Notes under the pieces: model-generated
What the model was told of the DNA's origin: nothing
The model's input: the letters and a program-made list of their open reading frames with translations, nothing else
Databases searched by the model: none
Position numbers and translations under genes: made by a program
In this document: piece by piece, positions 35,503-46,158 of the stretch
Numbering within the stretch: the first letter of the stretch is position 1
How the letters are laid out: the number at the start of each line of letters is the position of its first letter
NCBI GenBank assembly: GCA_949752735.1
Contig: OX457037.1
Span: 558,001-622,000 of the forward strand
Length of the DNA stretch: 64,000 nt
Origin: Lumbricus terrestris
Taxonomy: Eukaryota > Annelida > Clitellata > Crassiclitellata > Lumbricidae
Direction of reading: 5' to 3'

Positions 35503-35953
35503 TGTAGCCATTAGCCCTCCTGATCTTCCGTACTCTCTCTCTCTCTATGACTGGGTACGTGGGTGTAGTAGGAGTGGCCCGGTCTATTTAAGGAACGGTG
35601 CCCGTGGGTCTTGACGGCATTTGTGGTATTTGGTGGTACGTGGTACTTCTCCCGTTGAGAGCGGTCGTGTCCCTCGCTGCTGGCGAGTTAACCTGCGGGT
35701 TCATCTTCTACGTCGCCTTCTTCGCCCTGTTGGTGGTCTGGCTGTTCATCCGTCTTCCTTGGCTTCGTTAGCCGTGCTGTCGTGTGGGTCTGCCGTGCTT
35801 CGACCTCTGGTCTGGTCTTCTTCGTATCTTCTGGACGGTAACGTAGTTAATTCATTGTATAACTTGCTCTATTGAATAAATCGAAGTTTATTATATCATT
35901 TCGGGCCTTATCTTTGATAGTCATCCTCGTAGACGGCCGTAGAACCCTTTACA
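35503..35953 (+). repeat. 3' LTR
   Basis: 451 bp, TGTAGCC to TTTACA, identical by eye to the 5' LTR except for one extra CT unit. AATAAA at 35875-35880 would end the transcript. It is followed by the CTAT target copy. Confidence 0.93.
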
Positions 35954-35957
35954 CTAT

Positions 35958-37267
35958 ATTCAAGAAAGGAGATGCAAGGGAATGTGAAAATTATAGGACA
36001 ATAGCATTGATATCACACACCAGCAAAATTTTACTGAAAATAATTCATAAGAGAATGGAAGGCACAATTGAAAGGGAACTACCGGTGAACCAAGCAGGGT
36101 TTAGGAAATCTCGGGGAACCCGAGACCATATTGCCAACATGAGGTGGATAATGGAAAGACAAAGGGAGTATGGACAAGAGGTTCACATCTGTTTCATAGA
36201 CTATAGTAAAGCATTCGATTGCATTAATCATGATTTAATGTGGAAAACCCTGCTGGAGATGGGAATACCAAAACACCTGATACTGTTGCTAAAGGGACTG
36301 TGTGAAGATCAGGTGGCGGAGATAGGCCTAAGAACTGAATATGGAGACACTGACAAATTCAAAATCAAGAAAGGGGTGAGGCAGGGATGCATCTTGTCCC
36401 CATTCCTTTTTAATTTGTATGCGGAAAGGATAATGAGAAAAGCGGAATTAGAAGGGGCAACTGAGGGAGTAAAAATTGCTGGGAAAACACTGAATAATCT
36501 TAGATATGCGGACGACACAACATTAATGGCAAAAAAGAAAGATGATCTGGTAGAACTGATAAGAAGGGTGAGGAGGGGAAGTGAAAAAGCCGGCTTATAC
36601 TTCAATATAAGCAAGACAAAGGTCATGACAACAGCAAATTGGATTAGTTTTGAGATAGATGGAGAGAAAATGGAGGTGGTAAAAAGCTTCACATTCTTGG
36701 GATCGCTGATCGAAAACGAGGGAAAATGAGATCCAGAAATAAAATGAAGGATAGCGATAGGGAAAACCGCAATGATTGGTCTGGAAAGAATATGGAAAGA
36801 CAAACATGTAAGTTTAGATACTAAGAAGAGGCTCGTGAGAGCACTAATCTTTCCTACGATATTATATGGCTGCGAGACATGGACAAAGACAAAGAATATG
36901 GAGAAAAAGATTAGCGCATGCGAAATGTGGATTTGGAGGAAGATGTTGAGAATATCTTGGACAGAGAAAAGAACAAACGAATCTATAAGAATGGAGACAG
37001 GAATGGAAAACGAAGAGTCGTTAAAACAACTCGCGACAAGATTGAAGCTAAGATTCTTCGGGCTGGTAATGCGATCTGATGGTTTGGAGAAGGAAATGAT
37101 GCTGGCTTGTGGTGAGGGAAGAAGAAGACTCGGCAGACCAAGGATGAAATGGATGGACGAGATACACGACATAACTGACATGAATTTGGAAGAACTAAGG
37201 GGCTTGTCTGCGAACAGAGAACATTGGAGAATGTGTCAGGACGATCGCTGGAGCTCTACGAGCTGAC
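35958..37267 (+). pseudogene. LINE reverse transcriptase, part after the LTR insertion
   Basis: The frame resumes the RT exactly where the 5' part stopped: removing the LTR element and one CTAT copy leaves the frame unbroken. Motifs are FRKSRGTRDHIANMRWIME, CFIDYSKAFDCINH (catalytic Asp), KGVRQGCILSPFLFNLYAE and LRYADDTTLM (catalytic YADD). After the palm come the FTFLGSLIENEG segment, two in-frame TGA stops (36727 and 36745) and then an open C-terminal part (36772-37266) with CEMWIWRKMLRISWTEKRTN and the RLGRPRMKW basic stretch. It is a near-intact RT half with two nonsense mutations. A TAGGCCTA at 36323 adds Gly-Leu just before RTEYGDT. The related LINE at 48.9 kb lacks these two residues. 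Confidence 0.88.
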
Positions 37268-37296
37268 AGCACAAGGTGACAAGGTGAGGCTAACAT

Positions 37297-38114
37297 AGGT
37301 CTACCCGTGCACAGACGAACGAAGACTATTTGAACTATTTTGCACGACTGCCGCAGGCCTAAACCATCCCATTTATCGTTAGGGTTTATTGCATAGACAG
37401 ACTGCTACTCACTTGTGCCCCCCCCGAAGTCGTCACGATGTTATTGCAACGAAAAGTTAACAACCTAACATGAGAAAGTTGTAGAATAGGACACAGAGCA
37501 TTTGTATAAGCGGATGTTCATCAAAGCGTTTTGGTCTCGTGTCAAAATTTGCGACGACGCCGACGAGATATTAATGAAATGTGGAAATATGTTAGGGCCT
37601 TGTATCTTGCATGAGAAATAAATTTCAAGTTGACTGAATCAGCGGTATGATATACGATTTATAAATAATGAAGTTGAAGAGGTCACGCTTGCCTCATATA
37701 ATATTGCAAAGCCTGGATTTAGAATTAAAGTGGACCTCGACTTCGGAGGGTCACCGATTCATTGTTGGCCTGCACGAACAGCGATGACGTTGCCACAACT
37801 GTAGTAGCCTACAGTGCTGGATATAAGCACGTGCCCAACCTAATGAAAAATTCCTTGAAGTGAAATATAGAACAAGGCGTTTGGTGAAATCGTTGATGTC
37901 CGTTGGAGCTTCGTGAGTCTTTTCTTAATCGACTCTCTGTCATACAGTTATTGATACATGTACCGGTTATAGCAGACAGCCAAAATTCAGTAGTATGCAG
38001 GTCAGCATTACTCGTGTCGACAAGTAGGCGAAATAGTCTGCGTCCTAGTGAAGCAGCTGAAGCATACATGTAGGCGTTTTTCTACATAAATCAATGAAGG
38101 CAGTAATAGGCATA
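37297..38114. other. Non-coding region
   Basis: No supported gene. The sequence is of mixed composition without recognisable repeats. Confidence 0.4.
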
Positions 38115-38735
38115 CTAATACTTAATATCAAAGCTCGAGGGTATGTACCATACGTATTCTATTTTGTGAAAGGCACGTACGTATTTTAACGTGCATTATT
38201 TTAGGGTACGTAAACGATAATAAAATACGTTAGCCTCGTCATTGCTCATTATAAGAATGTTCAATTTAATTTAAACAAACAATCACAGCCAAGTATACAG
38301 CGTAGAGAATTGCTGCAATGCTATATTGTAGGTCTATTACGGTATGTTTATCGAGTATACATTGCACTTAATGCACTAATTAATGTCAGTCAGCTCAGTT
38401 CTGCTGCAGCACTTAAAAGTCCAACTCCAAGGAAAAGGTTGAACAGTTGCATTCAACTAATTATAACAGAAGAATTTATCGAATTAAATTTACTGCTACG
38501 CTACCGGAAATATCGATTTTAAAGACGCATACTGTTGACTGCATGCAGCCTTATAGATACATGTACATGTAGGTTATGGGTCGCCGAGTAAGCAATAAAC
38601 AAAATTTTTGTGCACATGTATGGTACATACCATACGCGTATTGTATTTTTTGAAAGGTAGGCCTACGTACGTATTTTAACGTATTATATTTTAGGGTACG
38701 CGTACCCTCGAGCTATGCTTCATATTAAAGAGCCC
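38115..38735. repeat. Inverted-repeat element with duplicated sub-terminal block
   Basis: The left end ttaatatcaaagctcgaggg corresponds to the reverse complement of the right end ttaatatgaagcatagctcg, followed by aggg. A second block, gtaccatacg...aaagg...cgtacgtattttaacg, occurs in direct orientation at about 38145-38210 and 38620-38700. The two block copies differ by a TAGGCCTA insertion in the right one. It is likely a non-autonomous DNA transposon; no target duplication was fixed. Confidence 0.6.
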
Positions 38736-39029
38736 CCGTCGTGGTTCATGCGCGTCATGCAGAAATGTTGTTATGTATCGATGAACATGGAATTTCGGAA
38801 ATCCTTCATATTACCATTTGGACAATCGCTTTGACTCGATGCAGCACTCGTGAATAAGCTGTTGCCCTGCGCTTCGCTTTCTAATGGCGATTCCGAAGTT
38901 TCGAGATGACGATTACGATCTGATAACGACTCATGAGTCATGACCATACATATTCCAGCCCTTTTGGTCTAATGTTAAAATCTACTGAAAATTGGGACAC
39001 ATAAAAATCGCCGTGATTATAACGACACT

Positions 39030-40230
39030 AGCTGGGGTACCCGGCGTTGCCCGGAAAATTTAGGATACGACCCGCTCCCGGCCACAGCCACACCACACTC
39101 CACCGCATCACACCCCCACCCCACAACACCCCACCACACTCCAACCTCCACCGGTACGCCACCCGTGAAATTTGGTTTTTCGGAAAAATTCCTCCACCCC
39201 ACTCCCAATCCCCCATACCCCACACCCCTCCCCACCTTCTCCTCCAACCCCACCCACACTCCACCCCACTCCCACCCACTCCATCCCTACCCTTCCCGCC
39301 CCCACTGCCCCACACTTCCCACCCCTCCCCACCCACTCCACCCCACCCCGCCTACCACCCCACCCGCCACCACATCTCAGCCCCTCTCCAAACCTCACCC
39401 CACTTCCCACACTCCCACCCACCCCATCCTCCCCACCCAACCAAACCCTACCCATCTCTCACCCCTCACCCACACCCGCCACCCCGACCCCACCACACCA
39501 CACTACACTCCGACCTCCACCGGTACGCCACCCGTGAAATTTGGTTTTTCGGAAAAGTTTTCCCCACCCCCAATCCTCCATACCCCACATCCCTCCTCAC
39601 CTTCTCCCAAAACCCACCACCCACTCCAACCCGCTCCCCACCCCTCCCACAACCATCTCCCACCCCACCACATCCGACCCCACCCACCACACTCCGACCT
39701 CGACCGGTACGCCACCCCTGAAATTTCGATTTTCGGGAAAATTTTCTCCCCACCGCCTTCACGCCCCCCCCCACCCACACTCATGCCCCACCCGGCCCCT
39801 GAGGGACGAGGTGTGGGCTGAGTAGAGGCGAGGTGGACCCGCGTAAAATCTGTCTAACTGTCAAACTATGGCAAGGGAATGGAAATTTATAGCGAAAATT
39901 AGGGTTTTCGCAACCCCCCACCACCGTGGCCCCCATGGTGGTAGAGATTCACCAACAACTCCACCGGGTGGGCCTGATGGCCCCCTGTCTAGGTACAAAG
40001 TTTCAAAAAAATTGCTGAAAAAAGTGAATTTTTGGGGGTTTCGCTCCCCACCCTGGCTCCCATGGTGGTAGAGAATCGCCAACCCCTCCTTGGGGTGTCT
40101 CATGCCGAGACCTACACAGCAGTGAAGGTTTGGAGTGAAAAGCTCAAAAACTGTGGAAACGCATCCCGGTCAAACAGACAGACAGACAGACAGACACACA
40201 GACAGACAGAATCTTCGCTTTATTTATATA
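39030..40230 (-). repeat. C-rich satellite-like element ending in (CAGA)n
   Basis: It starts with ctagctggggtacccggcgt, then three blocks containing accggtacgccacccgtgaa, attt and ggtttttcgg (at about 39150, 39515 and 39700), separated by CCCCAC-rich filler. It ends near (CAGA)n at 40176-40210 and tttatatagattt. The same family lies in opposite orientation at 44620-45995. Proline-rich open frames through it are repeat artefacts. The mobile class is not recognised. Confidence 0.7.
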
Positions 40231-40880
40231 GATTTTTCACTGAAGAGTGAAAGCGTGATGAAACTAAGCTACAGCAGAGGTGACCGACAGTCAGTCCTTA
40301 TCCCGACAGGGCAGGCAGATGTAGGCTATACAGCACTCAAAGCTACCCCCGGGAACTCTGAACACGCTGGCGCTGTTTGTGATTAGCTCATACGGCGAGG
40401 AAGAGGGTTTTTGTAGAATGCATGTACAGTTGTACACCTGCCCTGAAGAGGGTTCATGCGAAGGTTAATTAAAAAAAGGACGAGACTACAGTGGCTCATT
40501 CGCATTAGTTGGCCAACCCGCAGGACTAGGTTAATGCAATCATCTTCCTGATTGAAAAGATGATTGAAGCTTTAAAGTGATAATCTACGGAGTCGCGATT
40601 TTGGGTTTTGTTGTTCACTGTGTTGATCGTCCTGACTAATATTATTCCGAGTCTACCAATAATTAATTATCTGGCAACTATTTTGTATTTCTAATAATCG
40701 GTGGTCAGAAAAGTCCGTCATGTCAATAATTTTTATTTGTATGCATTTTAACATCGCATTTCCCTTTCTTCCATTCGCTGTCTCTCTTTGTGGCGTTAAC
40801 TAGCATGAAACCAACCAACACTGTTGGCGATTGTGTCATTACACATGCTAACAGTGGTGCCATTGTTCGCAAATAAACAG
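40231..40880. other. Non-coding region
   Basis: No gene is supported. It is bounded on the right by the (AT)n tail of the minus-strand LINE. Confidence 0.4.
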
Positions 40881-41897
40881 TCATATATATATATATATTC
40901 GTTTTATTGACAAAATAACCGATCGACATAACGCGACAGTTAACAAGCACAAAGGAGCAGCGGATAAAGCCAAGTAAATGTTTTTATACAGCATCCGTGT
41001 TATGAAGTTTTTATTGTTTTTATTGGTTAGTTCGAATGGATGTAGCCTAGGACGTAGATTGTATTTTCCAGGGAGTCTATCGAAGAAAAATTCGCGAAGA
41101 ACATGATTGTTGTCTATGATAATAGCTGCAAAGAGTGCAGCATCAGCAGCCTCAGCCATTATGACTGCTTTGGGGGAGTCGGATGGGAGGAATCCAGCTC
41201 GTCTGACACGTCCTAGAAACCTTTCGATGCGGTCGACCTCACCAGCGCTCAGCAGTCCCCACCAGGCTGGAGAGGCGTACAGCAGACGTGCAACTGTGGT
41301 CGCTCGAGTAATGACGTGCAAGGCCGGTCCTGGCATGCCGTGAGCTCGCAGCACGCGCAAAGCGTAAATTGAAGAGGCACACGAGCTTAGAGTATTATCA
41401 ACATGCTCCGAGACAGTTAGATGTTCACCAATTGTAACACCCAGTATTTTTTTTATAGAAGTAGCTCTTTTAACTCCTGTGATGGACGACATGGAGGCCA
41501 ATGAAGCATGCGATCTCCTCACAACTGCCATTTCTCTGGTCTTTTTTGGGTTGATGTGCAGGTTTTTGCTGGTGGCCCAAGTTTGAATGTGTTGGAGCTC
41601 ACTTTGGGCAGATCTGATGTTGTTCGAGCCGATTAGTAGGTAGGTGTCATCAGCATATTTCAATAGTCGGTTTTGATCATTTACTGGATGAAGGTCAGAA
41701 GTACCAGTAATAAACTTTGCCGGGCCGACGCCAGAACCCTGAACGACATTAGCATTTATTTTCTTAATCGTTGATGTTTTCCCTTCGAAGCAGGTTGCAT
41801 GTTTTCTGTCATCTAGGTAGGTTGCGAACCAGTTGAATATACAGTCAGGTATATCAAGCTTAGAGAGCGTGTCAACAATTGCGCATCGGAATCGTTA
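40881..41897 (-). pseudogene. 5'-truncated LINE, RT palm to C-terminus, largely open
   Basis: On the minus strand the frame runs from about 41895 with IVDTLSKLDIPDCIFNW, through VVQGSGVGPAKF and LKYADDTYLLIGSNN (catalytic YADD) to the end at 40881. The C-terminal 260 codons are uninterrupted. The 3' tail is ttttattg...cg followed by an (AT)n run. It lacks the endonuclease and the first RT motifs, so it is a 5'-truncated copy, but it is much better preserved than its sister at 51167-52270, with which it shares SDLHP, KYA(D/N)D(T/S)Y and ELQHI. No target duplication was found. Confidence 0.82.
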
Positions 41898-44160
41898 AGA
41901 AAGAATAATACAGCTAGAAAGCGAACAGGCCTATGACTTGGGAGTAGGCTAACGACGGTTTAAACAACGATGCGATTAGCCTACATTAGAGGCCGAAGCC
42001 TCACAGGCTCACGCTCCACTCATCCAACCTCACTCCATTCGTGACTCTGCAAACCACTTAATAAATATCAAGTCACATTTAGAAGCAGCACATAACCACG
42101 GTGACTGAGCATGAAATCATGTGGTAACAGAGCAGAGCTGTGTTTAGGCCTACATAGTGTGTGTGAACAAAATCCGTTATATAATTATGCTAAAAAACAT
42201 TAGAGCCTACTGGCCAAGTGCAGCTTGCATTTCATTGTTGACTAGTCCTGAGGTCTGGAGAACTATAAGGTGCGTAACTTTAATTGCAAATTCTTAGAGG
42301 CTTAGAACTTCTTTCTATGTATAAAGTTTGCTTCAAGCAATCGCGGACAAGTCTAGAGTGTTATGGCATGGAGCCTTAATCTCGTCTCTTTGTCTTTGGA
42401 CGAACATTGTTTTGGCCTCGTCTCATTTTGAGGTCAGCTCCAGGTTCTTTCGAGGATATTATTATCATCAATCAACAGAACTGTTTTGAACAAACGTCAT
42501 CGATAAAATAAAATGACTTCCGTTCAAACTGATAAACCGGAAGTAGAAAGTATTGGTCTCCTATTCGTATCTTCAACCTTTGTTCTGAGCACAGTCTTTT
42601 TTACATGCATCAATTATTGTTATGACAATTGTGTAGACCTACACTACAGTAATTTATGTGCAGATCCAGCGTGCGCCGTGCATGCTACGTGTACAGACCC
42701 ATAATGAGATTTAGACCAACAGCTGTTTGCATTTTCAGTTAAGCCATGCAATATTACCTAAGTGACCAGACCTGTCATATTTGTGTTAATGCCCCGCTAT
42801 ATTTTAATACCGGGGTAAGCTTTATTATATTCATGGTGAAGGTGTTAACTAAAACACTAAATCAGTCAAAAACGGCATTCAGGCGAAGGCGTGAGACAAC
42901 AAAACTAAATTCTCTTCAGATTAGGAATCTTTCTATTACACCGCGTCTTTTGTTTGAACTTTCTAGTTGACACAAATATATAATTTTCCTTATAGAAGAA
43001 TATATTAATAGATATTTTAACATACACATCTGTTTTATTCAGCATAAATTTCAAACCATGTATTTACATCTAAGCCATGCATAATTGCATATACATCAAA
43101 CATGTATAAAAATCCTTAAAGATTACGCTATAACCTAATACGCAAGACCCCAGCGTCTATTCTGCCTGTTAGTCGTTATTATTCTACTGTTAGTCGTTAT
43201 TATTTTGATTTAGTCCTTTGATCGCATGCAACGAAATTTATCCGATCATTTGTTCTTGTGAATAGAAAGTTGTTCTGCTCTGTGGTGAAAGGAATAGGAA
43301 GGCAACATCGAAATGCGATACTTTTTTGGCGCCCGGAGTCCCTTTCACTCTTCCCATAGGCTACTCATTAAGCACCTCTACGGTCCTAAAACGGAAAACA
43401 TAAATTGTTATGCATTGCAACAACTACTGTAACCTTGCAAAGGCAATGCATCGTTTTCGCGACACGATGTCTATATAATTAGAGTAGAATGATGCCGGTG
43501 CGGATACAGAGGTTTTTAAAGGGGCCTAAATTTGGAAAACATTTGTTGATCTTTCACCCAAAAAGCTGATGACGTTTGATGACCTTCTTTCTTAAAAAGT
43601 CATTTGGGTCCAACTTGCCTTGAAATATATTCCAATTGTCCTACCCAAAGACTGATGACCCTTTTTTAGTCATTCAGTTTAGCCGTCTTTGTCTGAAAAA
43701 TGTACCACTGAAACTTACTGTTGAAAGCTTGTTGAAACAAAAGGGGGGCACGTTCTATGGACATTTCTAAATGGCCGGATTTGCCCACCCCTGGATCCTC
43801 CCCTGGTAGATGCCAAAATAGTCCATGCTAAAAATTAGATATCAAAGAAGATCGATTTCAAAAGAACAAGGAAGATGTACAATCGTACATCGATAATACC
43901 AGTTATAAAAGGTAAATGTTTCATTAAGAGTAGGCCTATCTCATCCTCAGAGAAAAAGCGTGTGTATAATACTGTGAAGCCTTGTTGTAGTGTGCACTTG
44001 ACTTTTGATCATTTACCGAAGTGTTTTGAGTTCGTACCGACTGCTGTAATTGTGTTGTAATGCGGTTGATGCTTTGATAAAATAAACGTAGCTTACATAA
44101 TTTTACATAGGCCTACTTACTGCGTGGAGAGATGGATAATTTGTTGATGGTTTTTGTGGG
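41898..44160. other. Non-coding region
   Basis: About 2.2 kb without recognisable genes or strong repeats. TAGGCCTA occurs at 42145, 43931 and 44108. Open frames are all under 80 codons and resemble nothing I know. Confidence 0.4.
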
Positions 44161-44169
44161 AAAACTTGA

Positions 44170-44460
44170 CAATATTCATTCATTCATCCATTCATTCATT
44201 CATTCAGAGCATTTATATAGCGCCCCTTCAAGAAACTACTCAGAAGCGGTCCCAGCCCAGCCACGACCAAAGAAAAAAAACTTGACCAAATGTATATTTT
44301 TTTTGTTTTGCTTGTATGTGCACTTGTTATAGCGCCCCTTCAAGCTCTCTACTCAGAGGCGCTTCTGAATGCAGAGCGGACACAGTATCGGAGTTTCACG
44401 CCGAAGCGCTGAGCAACTGCGAGTGAAGGACTTGCCCAGGGTCCCCACGCGGCGACGTAT
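44170..44460 (-). repeat. Two short interspersed repeat ends with (ATTC)n
   Basis: Read on the minus strand, the ends gaagggGCGCTATATAAATG (about 44230-44212) and the similar block near 44345 match the tail at 12541-12600. The first is followed on its 3' side by (ATTC)n (as GAAT on the minus strand). Text upstream of the second, gacttgcccagggtcccc, is part of the element body. Confidence 0.6.
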
Positions 44461-44619
44461 AATTATATGACTATATATAATTTATGACGATAGCAAATAT
44501 TTTTGCATTTTCCTAACCCAGTAATTCTAATAAAGATCACCCTGACCAAGGACACCATAGAAATATAGAAATACTGCATTATTATGAACCTAATTATCTA
44601 TAATATATTTCTCAAAGTT

Positions 44620-45995
44620 TGTCCTTCCGTTTGTATGTATGGATGTCCGGATGTCCGGATGTATTTTGACACTTCGTCCCAGAAAATCAAAATTTCACGA
44701 GTGGCGTACTGGTGGAGGTCAGAGTTAGTGGTGGGGTGTTGGGGGAAGGGGTGGGGTGGGGTGGGGGTGGAAATGGTGGAAGGTGGGGTGGTGGGGGGGA
44801 GAAATTTGGGGGAAATGTTTTTTCCCGAAAACCAAAATTTCACGGGTGGCGTACAGGTGGAGGTCAGAGTTAGTGGTGGCGTGTTGTGGGTGGTGAGGGA
44901 TGGGTGGGGGAGGAGTGGAGTGGAGTGGGGTGTAAGGGTGGGGGTGGTGGATGGTGGGAGGGGGAAGAAATTTGGGTGGAAATTTTTTCTCCCGAAAACT
45001 AAAATTTCACGGGTGGCGTACCGGTGGAGGTCAGAGTTGGTGGTGGGGTGTTATGGAGGAGGGTGGGTTACGGGGTGGGTGAAAATTTGTGGGTAATGTT
45101 TTTCCCGAAAACCAAAATTTCACGGGTGGCGTACCGGTGGAGGTCAGAGTTAGTGGTGGCGTGTTGTGGAGGAGTGGAGAGGGGTGTGGGAGAAATTTGG
45201 GGGGGCGAATTTTTCCCCCCTAAAACCAAAATTTCACGGGTGGCGTACCGGTGGAGGTTGGATTTAGTGGTGGGGTGTTGGGGGGAAGGGGGTGGGGTGG
45301 GGTGGGGGTGGGAATGGTGGAAGGTGGGGTGGTGGGGGGAGAAATTTGGGGGAAATGTTTTTTCCCGAAAACCAAAATTTCACGGGTGGCGTACAGGTGG
45401 AGGTCAGAGTTAGTGGTGGCGTGTTGTGGAGGGTGGGGGTGGGTGGAGGGGGTCGAGTGGAGTGGGGGGTGTAGGGTGGGGTGGTGAATGGTGGTGGGAA
45501 AAATTTGGGTGGAAATTTTTTCCCCGAAAACCTAAATTTCACGTGTGGCGTACCGGTGGAGGTCGGAGTTAGTGGTGGCGTGTTGTGGAGGAGTGGAGAG
45601 GGGGTGTGGGGGAAATTTGGGGGGGCAAATTTTTCTCCCCTAAAACCAAAATTTCACGGGTGGCGTACAGGTGGAGGTTGGATTGAGTGGTGGCGTGTTG
45701 TGGAGGGGTTGGTGGAGGGGAGGGTGGGAGTAAATTTGGGGGAATTTTTTTTCCGAAAACCTAAATTTCACGGGTGGCGTTTCGGTTAAGGTCGGAGTTT
45801 GTGGTGGCGTGCTGTGGAGGGAGGTATGGGGGGGGAATTTGGGGGGAAAATGTTTTCCCAGAAAACAAAAATTTCACGGGTGGCGTACCGGCGGAGGTCG
45901 GAGTAAGTGGTGGCGTGTTGTGAAGGGCGTGGCGGTGGGGGTGGGGGGATTTGGGGGGAAAATTGACGGAACCCGGGCGAAGCCGGGTATAAAAG
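44620..45995 (+). repeat. G-rich satellite with four-unit higher-order period
   Basis: Ten blocks containing tttcacgggtggcgtaccgg or variants begin at 44693, 44838, 45005, 45118, 45232, 45378, 45537, 45652, 45766 and 45872. Spacings are 145, 167, 113, 114, 146, 159, 115, 114 and 106. The series repeats every four units, a higher-order period of about 535-539 bp. Each block is followed by a GGTGG-rich filler and a tttcccgaaaac-type phrase. The right end ggaacccgggcgaagccggg resembles, inverted, the start of the 39-kb element. Glycine/tryptophan-rich frames are artefacts. Confidence 0.85.
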
Positions 45996-46158
45996 TTAGT
46001 AATTATATAGACACAAAGGGCTTGAGATACAACGAGCAAACGGCGTCCAGAACTGAACATCACATCTATCTTTGACAAAACCAATTTCATTGATTGGAAC
46101 ATACCGCCAATGAAACGATCAGGTAGTGCTAAAAGTTAGGTCAAAACTCACCAGTTGC

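Larger units (their letters stand above)
29145..35953 (+). mobile_element. Gmr1-like Ty3/Gypsy LTR retrotransposon, apparently intact
   Basis: The 6.8-kb element has two LTRs (449 and 451 bp), a primer-binding-site candidate, one uninterrupted gag-pol frame, a polypurine tract and a 4-bp target duplication CTAT (29141-29144 and 35954-35957). LTR ends are TGTAGCC...TTTACA (TG...CA). By eye the LTRs differ only by one CT unit in a (CT)n run. The pol order is protease, integrase, reverse transcriptase, RNase H. That order is normal in Copia but in the Gypsy clade is known from the Gmr1 group of deuterostomes. Everything needed for mobility seems present, so recent and possibly continuing activity is inferred. 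Confidence 0.93.
28913..37286 (+). mobile_element. 5'-truncated LINE split by an LTR retrotransposon
   Basis: The whole unit lies in the 10-bp direct repeat AGGCTAACAT (28903-28912 and 37287-37296). The 5' edge falls just before the RT domain, and the 3' end is acaaggtgacaaggtg. At 29144 it is interrupted by the LTR element, leaving CTAT on both sides of that insertion. The LINE therefore arrived first, and the LTR element is younger. Confidence 0.88.

Noticed and set aside
39047..39825. Proline-rich proteins
   Set aside because: They are read from the C-rich satellite; all frames are open for the same reason.
44584..45789. Glycine/tryptophan-rich proteins
   Set aside because: They are read from the G-rich satellite and have no coding constraint.
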